A program made the position numbers and the translations under genes. Positions 34,410 to 44,900 of a DNA stretch of 64,000 nucleotides are shown in pieces. The first letter of the stretch is position 1. The number at the start of each line of letters is the position of its first letter. A model generated the notes under the pieces. It searched no databases, was not told where the DNA came from, and saw only the letters and a program-made list of their open reading frames with translations. This DNA comes from Desmodesmus armatus (Eukaryota > Chlorophyta > Chlorophyceae > Sphaeropleales > Scenedesmaceae): NCBI GenBank assembly GCA_007449985.2, contig VIIQ02000562.1:62001-126000 (forward strand). The letters run 5' to 3'.

Positions 34410-36702
34410 ATGTTCCCAGCCCTACATCATTGTCACTGTGTGGCAGCAGGCTGGTCTCCAGCAGTTTCAGCAGTTGCTGCTGCTGTCGGCGCCCAGCTGC
34501 CTCACCTTTGGGCACCCTTCCACACCAGCACAAGCAGTTGTCAGGATCACAGCACCGCAGTAGCAAGAGGTGGAGAAGCAAGCAGCAGCACACCTGCCTC
34601 GCCAAGCAGCAGCAGCAGCAGCCCCGGCAGGAGCAAAATCCCGCGTGCCAAGCAGCAAACACAGCGGCTACAGTCGATCGTGCAATATAACCTGTCTCAG
34701 GTGCCCACGGCAGCAGGGACAGGTGACAAGGCGTTACTGACGGACCAGCAGCGAGAAAGCATGGCCCTGCTGAGGCGCTTCAACATTTCCCAGCCTGGGT
34801 TGAGAGGGCAGGTGGGTGCCAAGTGCTGTTCCTACACACAGGCTTGCCCCACTATTTGTGGAGTTTTTGCAAGCAGTGTTTACCTTACCTGAAGATCTCC
34901 TGACAGATTGCTGCCATGATTAACACATCCCTATCCACTGATGCTGAAGAGTGCGCACTCACATTGGACTCAGTTATGCCATTCAACAGTCATTGATGCT
35001 GGCATGATGGTTGCAGGTAATCCTGGCCAAGGTGCTTCGCAGCACACCCAAACACCTGCTGGTGGACCCTGGCTACTACGGCCTAAACGTGGTGGCAAGA
35101 CAGGTGGGGGCCACGCGTGCGCCCGGGGTGGGGGTGCGGTGTGTGTGTGGTGGTGGTGGTGGTGGTGGTGGGGTGTGTGTGTGTGGGGGGGGGGGGGGTG
35201 AAGCGTGTGGTGGTGGTGGAGGGCGGGGGTAAGGGTGGGAGGGGGGGGGGAAGAAGCGAATGCTTCAGCGCAGTGCTGCTTGCAGCAACGACCCGACTCA
35301 ATGGGTTGCAATCACAGCCTATTTCTGGGGGGCAGATAAGTGTGCGGCAGAATGTTGCAGGGCAGCGAGCAGTAGTTGCTGATAATATGCACCAATATGG
35401 CAGGGCGGGATGCCTGTGCTAGATTGAGTGAGTGACAGGTGGATAGGGTTTACGACTGCGAAGTGGGGTTTGCTGGTTTGTCGTCCCTTGCCCATCTGCT
35501 GCGACCTCCCATACAGGCAGTTCGTTTGCAGCGTAGCTGCTTGTTCACCGCATGTCTTGTTCACCGCATGTCTTGTTCACCGCATGTCACACTTCCTTGT
35601 TGCCTGCAGGAGTTGGCGGCTGCATATGACGAGCAAGGCAACCCACTGCCTCCGCGCAGCACCATAAACCCTGGGGAGTACGTCAAGGTGAGTCACAGGC
35701 TTACCAGCCCCTGGGGGGGGGGGGGGGGAGGGTGCAACATTGCGCAGGATATCGTAACGTACTTCTGGGGTGCGCAGTGTTGCCAATGCTGAACTATTGT
35801 CGATGCTCTATATGGCTGAAGTGTTGCCACAGCGTGGGTATGCTGCGCAAGCCTACCTGCTTGTTGCACCTGCCTTGGTTGGGGTGTATGTGTGCATGTA
35901 TGTTGGCAGCATACTGCACAGTACAGAATACTCCCAACCACAGGCATCACGTATGATACTGTGTCCAATGCGATGCCTTTGTGTCACACTGCCACCATGT
36001 ACACCATGTGTGTCTGCCTGCAGCTGCGTCTGTCTGCGTTCAACACCCCGTACGGTGACGCCCAGTTGGACCCTGTGGGCATCTCCCACACGGTGCGGCA
36101 GAAGTTGGTGTGGGAGGAGCTGGAGTACCGCATGAAGAAGGGACTGCCTGTAAAGGTACGCCAGTCAGGGGTGCTGCGGGTCAAGGGCTGAAGGCACTAG
36201 TGCAGTGCTAGTAGCTTGTTGACAGGCTGCCTGCCAAGTAGACTTGAGCTGCATCTCTGTAGGGTGGGGTTGCTTCTAGTGCATTCATGTGGTAGCTGTA
36301 GATCATCTGACGACTGAGATCCTTTCTACGGTTGGGCTGATGGCTAGTAGCAGCTAGCACACGGCAGGCATGACCACAGCGCGAGTCCTTTTCAGGCCCC
36401 ATCCCCACAACAAACGCCAGTGTCTATATACACACGATGTGTTTTGCTGCGGTGTCTTGTTGTTGCCTCGCTGCTTGCAGGGCCGCGTGCTGAATGCCAC
36501 CGCGAGGGGTTATGCCGTGGGTGTTGCCGGCTACGTGGCCCTCCTGCAGCGCAGCCAGGGTCAGGTGCAGCTCACTCAGCGCATTGGGGTGCTGCAGGAC
36601 TTCTACATCCACAGCATGGACAGCAGGCGGCGGCAAATCAACCTCAGCAACATGGCGCGCAAGCAGGAAGACATCTATGAGGATTACAAGCGCACCATGT
36701 GA
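34410..36702 (+). CDS. Mitochondrial small-subunit ribosomal protein S1
   Basis: Five exons (34410-34811, 35017-35103, 35610-35687, 36024-36155, 36481-36702) join in phase to about 306 residues. The N-terminus contains PHLWAPFHTSTSSC, a typical mitochondrial presequence with an FHTS cleavage context. Two OB-fold-like S1 regions follow: VILAKVLRSTPKHLLVDPGY to YVKLRLSAFNTPYGDAQLD, then VWEELEYRMKKGLPVKGRVL with ARGYAVGVAGYVALL. The second closely resembles the VKGF(I/V)......GYAVAIAGFI segment of the rps1 protein that land plants encode in the mitochondrion, so this looks like a nucleus-encoded counterpart. S1 helps recruit mRNA to the small subunit. An upstream in-frame codon at 34239 is less likely as start. 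Its promoter is shared with the heme oxygenase-like gene, about 330 bp away. Confidence 0.72.
35128..35262. repeat. G/T-rich simple repeat in S1 gene intron 2
   Basis: Right after the donor at 35104 the intron is an imperfect (GGT)n/(GT)n/(G)n tract of about 130 bp. A further G13 run lies at about 35711-35727 in the next intron. Both look like ordinary simple repeats. Confidence 0.8.
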
Positions 36703-38235
36703 GGCCACTGGAATCAGAGGGAGGCAGAGAGAGAGAGGGTGCAAGACTGCAAGGCGATCAATTTGCTGATTTGTGGAGGGAGTTCGCTGCAGAGAACTGC
36801 CGCCCGCGTCTACGCTGTGGGGTGCGGTGTGTGGTTGGTGGCAGCTGCTGACATGGGGCCCCTGCACTGGCGGCGAATTGTGTGTGCTGTATTGCATGTA
36901 CTGTGCGGATGCCACCAGCGCTGGCCTTTCTCGCCATTGAGTGTTGGTTGCTGTATTGTTGACCTGTCCTCTCAGCAACGAGTGGCTGGCAGGAGCTTTC
37001 TGTGGTGCACAGCAACAGGTGTTGCATGTCCGGTAGTAAATGCCAGTATCTGGTTGATGGACCCTCACCCTCATGAGAATGCATCACGCCGCAGTTGCAC
37101 AAATGCAGTTGTGCCTGGCACTACTGCTAGCCCCCATGCATAGGTGATTCAAAGGCAGCATGCCAGTCAAAGCACTTCCCAGGGTGAGGAACACTTGCTG
37201 AGTACATCCAACTGCACAGACACATTTTGACCTCCGTAGGGGCCCCATGATGGTGACATCCATCTACTCATTCTCAAACCGCAAGATGGAACGCAGCTGC
37301 AGCTCAACTCACAGAGTATTGATACACAAGCACCCAGTCTCAAGACATGGAGTGCAGCACGGAACAACACATCTACAACATCCTGCAAGCACGACCCGAA
37401 ACCAGGTGACATGCTGTTGGAGGCTCACAAACAGCAGGCCCTTGAGGACACTGCTCAACACTGCATGCTGCACCCAGGGGGTGTGCTGTGAGACAAACTT
37501 CAAAGGCACCACCAAGGTGTGATTAGCTATGGTACAAACATCCCTCCTTGGAGCTGCCGGCCATGCCACACATGAGGTTTACACCCCAGCATCGGTGGTG
37601 TGGAGCTGACGCAGCAGCCAGGGGGGTTATGGTGGGCACAGGGGTGCAACATCCACCAAACTCGTTCAATGTTGTTCTGCTGGCAGTGGCGTGATTGCAT
37701 GCACTTGGGCGCAACACATGCAGACCAACTGCCCTGGCATGGTGATGGAGAAACCAAACACTGCAAGCTTCATGCACATCCATGCATTCACCAGCACCCA
37801 ACTGCCCAAACAGACTACCTGTGCAAATCTTGGTACTTCATGGGCAATCAAATGCACACTGCCTATGAAAAACATGGTATGACAGGCAAACACCATGGTG
37901 GTGAGGTGACATGCACACCCCAAATCCTGTTTGGCAGCACACCCACACAACCTTCATACACAAGACCGTCAGCGCCCCCAGCTATCAATGCTCACAATCA
38001 GGCGCACGGCTCTACTCCAATCAGCACCCGGGAAGCCATGCATATGCACACACATACCCAAAACCACGGCATCCACAACAGCAAGAGCCAATGCTCCCTA
38101 CCTCCCATCCTCACCTCTCCACGATCTTCCACCCTACCCCACCCCATTCCCGCTGACTGCTGGTGGGCAAGCTGCAGCTAATGCAGGGACAGCAGCAGTT
38201 GCACCTGATCCCCGAATACCCTGCACAATTGGGGC
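36703..38235. other. Convergent 3' region of S1 and E3 ligase genes
   Basis: The S1 gene (+) and the ankyrin-RING gene (-) converge here. TTACA at 37579-37583 is a poly(A) candidate for the minus-strand gene. I found no TGTAA for the S1 gene. Open frames are short and unrecognised. Confidence 0.5.
37579..37583 (-). terminator. Candidate poly(A) signal of E3 ligase gene
   Basis: TTACA on the plus strand reads TGTAA for the minus-strand gene, 653 bases after its stop codon. Confidence 0.35.
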
Positions 38236-41200
38236 TCAATACACCCCAAGCACTCGCTCCACAGTCTGCCGGCACATGGGGCATGGCGTGCCGGTCCGCA
38301 CCATGGGCGCACACTCCTTACACAGGCACTTGTGCACGCTGGCACCATGCAGCAGCCCAACCTCACGCGGCGCACTCAAGCAAATAACACATAGGTCAGC
38401 ATCCGAGCAGCCCGCAGTTGAGTCCGCGCCACTTTCAAACGCTGCCACGGCTGCCGACGTTGCAGAAGGAGCCGAGGGCATCCCGTCTGACACCCGAGCT
38501 GGGTCCAGCTGCTGTTGCTGCTGTTGAGGCTGCTGCTGCTGCGGCACCTGTGCCTGTTCACCACTCCCATGAGCCCTGAAGGGGTTGTCCGACGCCTGCG
38601 GCCCCTGCGTGAATGGATTGCTGCTATCCTGGCCCTGGGGTCTAGTGGGTGCTGTGGAGCTCCCCAACCTGCTAGGAGCCGCACTTGTCGCTGCTGAGGC
38701 CGCTGCAGCAGGCGAGCCTGTGCCCGAGCCCCCAGGGCTGCTGCCATACATGGCTGCAAGCCGCTGTGCGAAGGCCTCATCGCTCTCGCCAGGCTGTGCA
38801 ACCAGCCCGAGCTCGCTCCCAGGCACACGCTGCGATGATGCGGAGGGCGGCCCTGAGGCCGGCTGCATCTGCAGGCCGCCATGCATGTACGGCTGCTGCT
38901 GCTGCTGCTGCTGGAAGACCCCGGGAGGAGGCAAGGAGGGATAGCTGCCGCCACTGCTGCCAGTGGGGCCTGCATACGGCCCTGCTGCTGGTGTAGAAGC
39001 GATAGGCTGCGGGTGCGAGTGACCGCCCCAGGGTTGGCGGCAACGGCTGCCAGGCGCAGCTGCTGCTGCTGCTGGAGCTGCTCTAGTGGACGGGATGAGG
39101 TGGCAAGGAAGGCTGCAAAGGCTGCGTCGGGGCGCTGAGCAGGCACTCCTGAAGATGGAGTGGGAGTAAACCCTAATCCTTGGCGTGCTGGCTCGAAGAA
39201 CATGGTCCAGCCTGAGTTGTACTGGCAGTGGATGTTGCGGGGCTGCACGTGGTTGGGGTGCAGGCGCTGCAGGCAAGCAGCACGGGCAAGAAAAGACCAC
39301 AGAGACACACGGTCAGCAAATATGACAGGTGCTGTTGGAAGTTCATGCCACCAAACTGTGCAGACACTGGTTTGCACGCTAGCAGAATCAGCCCCTGCTG
39401 AGCTGACCAAGCAGACCATCAACGTCCGTTGTGGCCCCAGTCACACCCCCTGATGGTTGATGCAATGGCTGGATGCACTCCTTGTGTCTATACCCGACAT
39501 ACAGTCTTTCAGGCGGCTGTGGAGAAGCCACACAGCACCCAATGCTGCCCAGACAAGATCAGCACACCGTGAAATACAGCATCAACACAATAGCACTAGC
39601 TGTGCCGAGTCTCACCAGCAGTGCCTCCCCAGCCGCCATGCTGACCGTGGCCCCGTCCAGCCAGACCTTGGTGCGCGGGTCGGCCTCTGCCGCGCTCCTG
39701 AACAGCATCATCATCACCCGCACCTCACCCACGCTGCCGCCAGGGGGTGGCGGGGTGAAGCGGGGTGAGATGACCACCCAGCGGTCCTTCGGGGTGTAGC
39801 TGAAGCCCTTCAGCTGACCAACCTGCACACGGCACAAACAGCGTGTCGTTTCAGTCTGTGCTCCATATGCAACGCACCGTCAGGGATATGACTGTGCAGG
39901 GAGGGTGCTGCTGGCAACCACGCCCTTTCAGACATGCACATACCATGCGATGGCTGTATAACCTGCTGCACCTGTCCTTGCCGGCCTCATGCACACACCA
40001 AATGCAGACATCACATCACCCCAGCCCCTTCCAGCACCCTGCAGCTGACAGGGGGGGGGGGGGCGGAGTGCGTTGCAAGCTGAACCGTCACATACCAGGC
40101 GTGATTGGTGCCGCTGAATCCTTCATGGGCACCTACTCTCTAACACCTTTGATTGCTGACTCTCTCACGGACTGGTCATTCACCCAGCTGACCGCCTACT
40201 CATGGGCCCAGCACTCACCCTCGTGCTGACGTAGCCAGCAAACAGCGCCTGCCGCTCACACGCCCGCACAATGTTGACGGCGCGAACCTCCAGCGCCAGA
40301 TCCAGCGGGGTTTTGCCTGCAGGGTTCTCCGTGAAGGGGTCTGCCCCGTAGCGCAGCAGCAGCTCCACCAGCGCCTCGTGCTTGCCTGCTATGGCTTCTG
40401 CAAGAGCTGAGCCGCCTGACTGGCGCTTGGGGCCAATGGCATGGATGTCAGCGCCCTCATCTAGCAGCTGCAGGTGCAAGGGCCACGCACAAGCACAGAA
40501 TATATGCAGGGGTTGTGATAGGGTGAGGGGTGCAGTGGGTCTGCGAGTGCAAGGGATGTTGGTTAGGACTGTGCCTGCATGCCGCATGGGGCCAATGGCA
40601 TGGATGTCGGCGCCCTCGTCCAGCAGCTACAGGGTGAAAATGTGATGATAACATTGAAATGACCAAAAAGTAGCAGACCTTTGCCTTGGCGTCACGTGTA
40701 TCATCTATGGTATCACATTATAGAAGTACGGTTGTGAATGTGACCAAGCAGGGGTTTGCAGTGCACGTATGGCATTGTTCAATGCCATGCCTGCAGTGTT
40801 CCCTGCCATCTTTAGCAGGTGGTTCCATGGCCAGTCCTGAATGTTCAGGACTGGACGCGGAACCACCTGCTAGAGATGGCAGGGAACCCCAAGTAGGCTC
40901 ATGCCAGTCATTCATGTGAAGTATGTCACAAGCAGACGTCAAGGATCATATGGGCACATCCAGCACAAGCATGGCAGGACTACACAGGCAAGGGCAAGAG
41001 TGCCATCAGTGTGTGCCTGCTGCTGTAGACCCCAAGCTACTGCTGGTTGGCACTGCCTAGACGCGCTGCTGGGAATAAGCTGAAGTTCCCCAGCAAGCTC
41101 AATGTCTTGGATCGCACTATGCTGAAGATCCATCAGCATGTCAGCCACTCCCAGGGCTGCTGCACCTTCCACCCAGCCACTGCCACCTACCAGCTGGGCG

Positions 41201-41653
41201 ACATGCAGGTGGTTCTTTTGTGCTGCCCACATGAGCGCAGTGCGCCCCTCCTCATCCTTCCAGTTGAGCATGGCCTGCTTGGATTCAAGGTCCAAGGTGC
41301 CGTTGAGTCGCATGTCTGCCACAAGGGCCTGCGGCATCATCAGTAAGAACCGTGCCAACTATCAGAGGGCAGAGGGGAGGACTCGAGTGTGTTGTGCACT
41401 TGGGGCCTACTGCAACTGCGTTGAGGTTGGTGCTTCGACAAGTGATCTTTGAAGCTTCAGCCTGACAGTGCCAGCTCATTCCCAGTCCCAGCACACACAA
41501 CCTGCCGGCTGACGCCCCAGCTGCAGGAAGGTGCTGCTGAGGTTGGGGACCAACCAAGGGAAGCCTGCTGCTGCTGCCTACCTGCAGCTCTGAAATGTCA
41601 TTGAACTTGGCTGCTTTGTGTATACGCTCAGGAACCGATATCTTCTGCCCCAT
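38236..41653 (-). CDS. XBAT34/35-like ankyrin-repeat RING E3 ubiquitin ligase
   Basis: Five exons on the minus strand (41653-41582, 41328-41191, 40467-40219, 39822-39616, 39266-38236) give about 565 residues. The start MGQKISVPERIHKA resembles the MGQ start of Arabidopsis XBAT34/35 and carries Gly2, a possible myristoylation site. Ankyrin repeats follow (EEGRTALMWAAQKNHLHVA, LLDEGADIHAIGPKRQ, HEALVELLLRYGADPFTENP, GKTPLDLALE), then a segment with RWVVISPR as in XBAT35 (RRVWVVIVP). A Gln/Ser/Pro-rich linker contains DEAFAQRLAAMYG, perhaps a ubiquitin-interacting helix. The C-terminal RING reads CVICLSAPREVGLLHG, ASVHKCLCKECA, TPCPMCRQTVERVLGVY. Its C2H2C4 ligand pattern is of the MDM2 type. 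One base is missing in a C4 run at 39026-39029, and adding it restores phase. An upstream in-frame ATG exists at 41662. Confidence 0.85.
40560..40632 (-). repeat. Partial duplicate of E3 ligase exon 3 start, inside intron 2
   Basis: On the minus strand, from about 40619, an acceptor-like CTGTAG is followed by codons for LLDEGADIHAIGPMRHAGT. This is about 90 percent identical at DNA level to the true exon 3 start at 40467, with an offset near 161 bp. The copy then diverges and has no matching donor, so it is probably a decoy exon. Confidence 0.75.
40798..40887. repeat. 90-nt near-perfect hairpin in intron 2 of the E3 ligase gene
   Basis: Two 44-nt arms are inverted copies: left begins GTTCCCTGCCATCTTTAGCA and the right arm's reverse complement begins GTTCCCTGCCATCTCTAGCA. 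The only differences are one position that forms a G-U pair in RNA on one strand and a 4-nt bubble, with a 2-nt loop. The structure could be a miRNA-type precursor or a very small foldback element. Confidence 0.85.
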
Positions 41654-41952
41654 GATGCCCAAGCAGGACGAAGGTTGAGTGTACTGTCCCTGTGCCTTGG
41701 ACAGGCCAAGGGTGTCACCTGACAGGCTGCAAGGACGAGAGAACGGTGATATAGGAGAACCTAATTTGCCACTGCGACAGCATTGAAGTTAAGAAGCATG
41801 CTGCACATGTTCCTGCTTGTGTGCCCGGGTGTTCAAGCTCGGAGACGTCCAAGCACGTTCAATCGCATGCACACACTTGCAAGGACGTAATGATGTGCGA
41901 CATACAAGTGAGGCACCGCAAGTGATGTCACTGTGGTCTGTCACAGAACCCC

Positions 41953-44900
41953 ATGCATATGCCCTGGAGGGTGGATAGGGGTCTCAGGCAATTTCGTCGA
42001 AGCATCCAAGCTATCTTCAACTGTATGGCTCAGCTGGTTGGCCTGCTGGCTGACACCCATGGCGTCTTTGACCCGGTGCGCAGCCATGCAATTGCCTTGC
42101 AAGGACCTGTTCGCACCCAGTCCAGGCTGGCACCCACTGACACACCCACTGCCACTGCACTCCTGTTGGCACAGGTGGCTGCAGCACTGCTGAAGGGATC
42201 ACACACCCTGCTACATGCTGGGGATGTGGGCCACCATGGAGGGCACAAAGGTGTGTGTGGGGGGTGGGGGGGGGGGGGGGGCAAGTGTGGGGGGGAGGGG
42301 GCCACCTCCTAGAACCCATGGGTTTGTCCCGCTGGCAGCAGCACATCACATGGAATATTCATTGATGAAGCACAGACATACAGTGGAGCGAGGCAAGAAA
42401 ATGCACAGTAACACACTTTTGAAGGTGTCCAATGGGCGCAGTTTGGCCTTATCCCCACGCAAGCTCCCCACTGCATGATGCTGTTGTCGTGGCTTGTAAC
42501 ATGGCTTACCATGTTACATTGTTCCGCATGATCTGCATGAATGCCAAAGCTGAGTACATGGCATTGGGGGTGGCATTGGGGGGGGGGGGTCACCGGTCGT
42601 AAAGACTCTTTGGAACCTGTCAGGGTGCTTCCAAGACGGCAGTCCCCAGGATTATTTTCTCGTGCCACACGAAAGTCCATGCTGTGCTTTGCCATGCTAC
42701 ATCAAGTCGCAGTGTCACAAATCAATCAGTCACAAAGCCAAGCTTCCTCAAAAAAAACTTTGAAAGTCCCAACAACAGCAGCCCTCATGGGCCGTCTCTA
42801 AGAGTCACACAGCACACATAGGACTGCTTGCATGTGACTGATATGTTTTCTACATGCTAGCTACAAACTTGTACCCTCTCTCAACACGGCCATTGCCATG
42901 CCACACTCCCAAACCACGTGGTTTGGGAGTGCACGCTGGCACAAGCCTCTCGCCTACTCAGCCGTGTGTGGCACAGAGCAGAGTTATCCCGCAGCCGCAG
43001 CAGTGCCCCATCACGCAGCATGTCCTCCAACTCACTAATGCTGTGTGCTCCTGATGTGGCCTGGTGCCGCTGGCCCCACCAGGAGGGATGCTCAACTTGA
43101 AGGCGAGGTTGCTGCTGCTGCTGCCATCTTCAGGTATGGTCCGCCTGTGCAGCTGGGGCTGAGTCCTGCTTCGTTCAGGTACTCTGCCAGATCCCCCTCA
43201 TGCAGCACATTGCCGCCTCAGGAGCCTACAGGCTGATGGAGACTGCTGCCTGCATCCACTCGGCCTTGACCGCTCTGCACTGGCGTCTGCGGACACCCAA
43301 GCTGCAGCTGCGGACACCCAAGCTGCGTCTGCGGACACCCAAGCTGCAGCCCAGCTGGTCAGCCTCTCTTCAGTTTGGCGTGGTGTTGGTGGGGGATGGG
43401 GACTGGCCTTGTGGCTGCTGGTGGTGCACCTGAGCTGCAGTATCACCACATTCCTCCAGCTGAGCCGAGTTGCTGCCCCACCGCAGAGCAACACGGAAGC
43501 TGGTCGTAGGGGCCCGGGGCCTCCGCCAGGTGGGGCAGCTCCTCTCCTGACGCTGTGCCAAACGCTCCCGGAACAATGCATCAAAAGCATCTTCATGGAG
43601 GTAGTCTGACACTACCACTGTCACTCTGCTGCCCAAGGTGCTGCAGAAAGATCCATTGCCTAAGGTTCCTTCATTGGATGACGGCTTGCCAAAACACCGA
43701 CTGATACAGTTCAGGCACGCCATTTTTCACCTGCAAGCGACACACACGGGAATCAAAAGAAACGTTGCTTTCATGTTTCTGACAGTATGAGCCCATACGG
43801 CCGGCTGCAGCTGGCCATGCGCGGGGAAATTGGTAAAGGGGGTTTGCTTCACTGCAGCATATGCATGGAGTAACACGAAACAGTAAGACAAGTAAATCAA
43901 GGGCTTACCCAAGCAACTGTTCTCCAGAAGGCTACTGGTTGACTATTCCAGCCCTTGAGCACCCGAGAAGCTACGAAATGAAGTGCTATGCAAGAACAGC
44001 TGCAATAACTGCATGTAACAAAGCTGATAGAGGGAACAATGAATGTTGCGAACGCAAGTGCACCGCAAACACCGCATTGCGGTGTTTGGAAGGCCTGCAC
44101 GGTCTTGTGAAGGGTTTTGGCTCAGGGCACACCGCGCGCAGCGCGGTGAGCCCCTGAGCCCTGAAGCCTTCAAAACGGTCAAAAACCAGTCCAGGAACCC
44201 CCTGTAGGGCCTAACCCATTCCCATTCTAAGGGTGCGCGGTCTTGATTTCACTGGACCGTGCACCAAACCGTGGCAACGTCACACATGCGGTGAAGCGGT
44301 CAAAACTTTCGTCAGCAGCCTGAAATTCTATGAAAACGGCGCCTCAGAGTGACAGCCCTGACGCACTTGCCGCCCATCGACAGCTGGGATCCCACGGTGC
44401 TGACGGATGACATGGTACACTTCACTACACCGTCTTCCTGGCCTGGGAAGAGTTACAATGCATATCTGCTGTCACGATGATATACAGGTCCGAGGCCGCC
44501 CCATGCTTTTCATGCAGCACCATTGGATACCTGACCTCAAGTGCTGGATCCTCAGCTGCAAAGGGCATGGCTTTAAAATGGTTCTGACACCTTGACGAGT
44601 TGTACCACACATACTTCCACGCAGCAGAGGCACCATGGCTGCAACAATTGTCTCTGTGGTGACATTGTGGTGGTTGGGTGCTCTGCACTGACATGTCAGC
44701 CTGCCAGTGTGGCACTCTGCCCATGCCGTAACCTGGCCGTTCCACTGCATGCCACCGCCGGTGTCTAAGTGCGATGGCGAGCGGTGTTCAAGACCGGCTG
44801 GTGTCTAAGATGACCTTGCCACCGGGGGGACAGGTCCCCCAAATTTTAGAGACGTGCAGACACCAACCTTTCTGCCTTGGTGCTGTGCAGAGGTGCTGAA

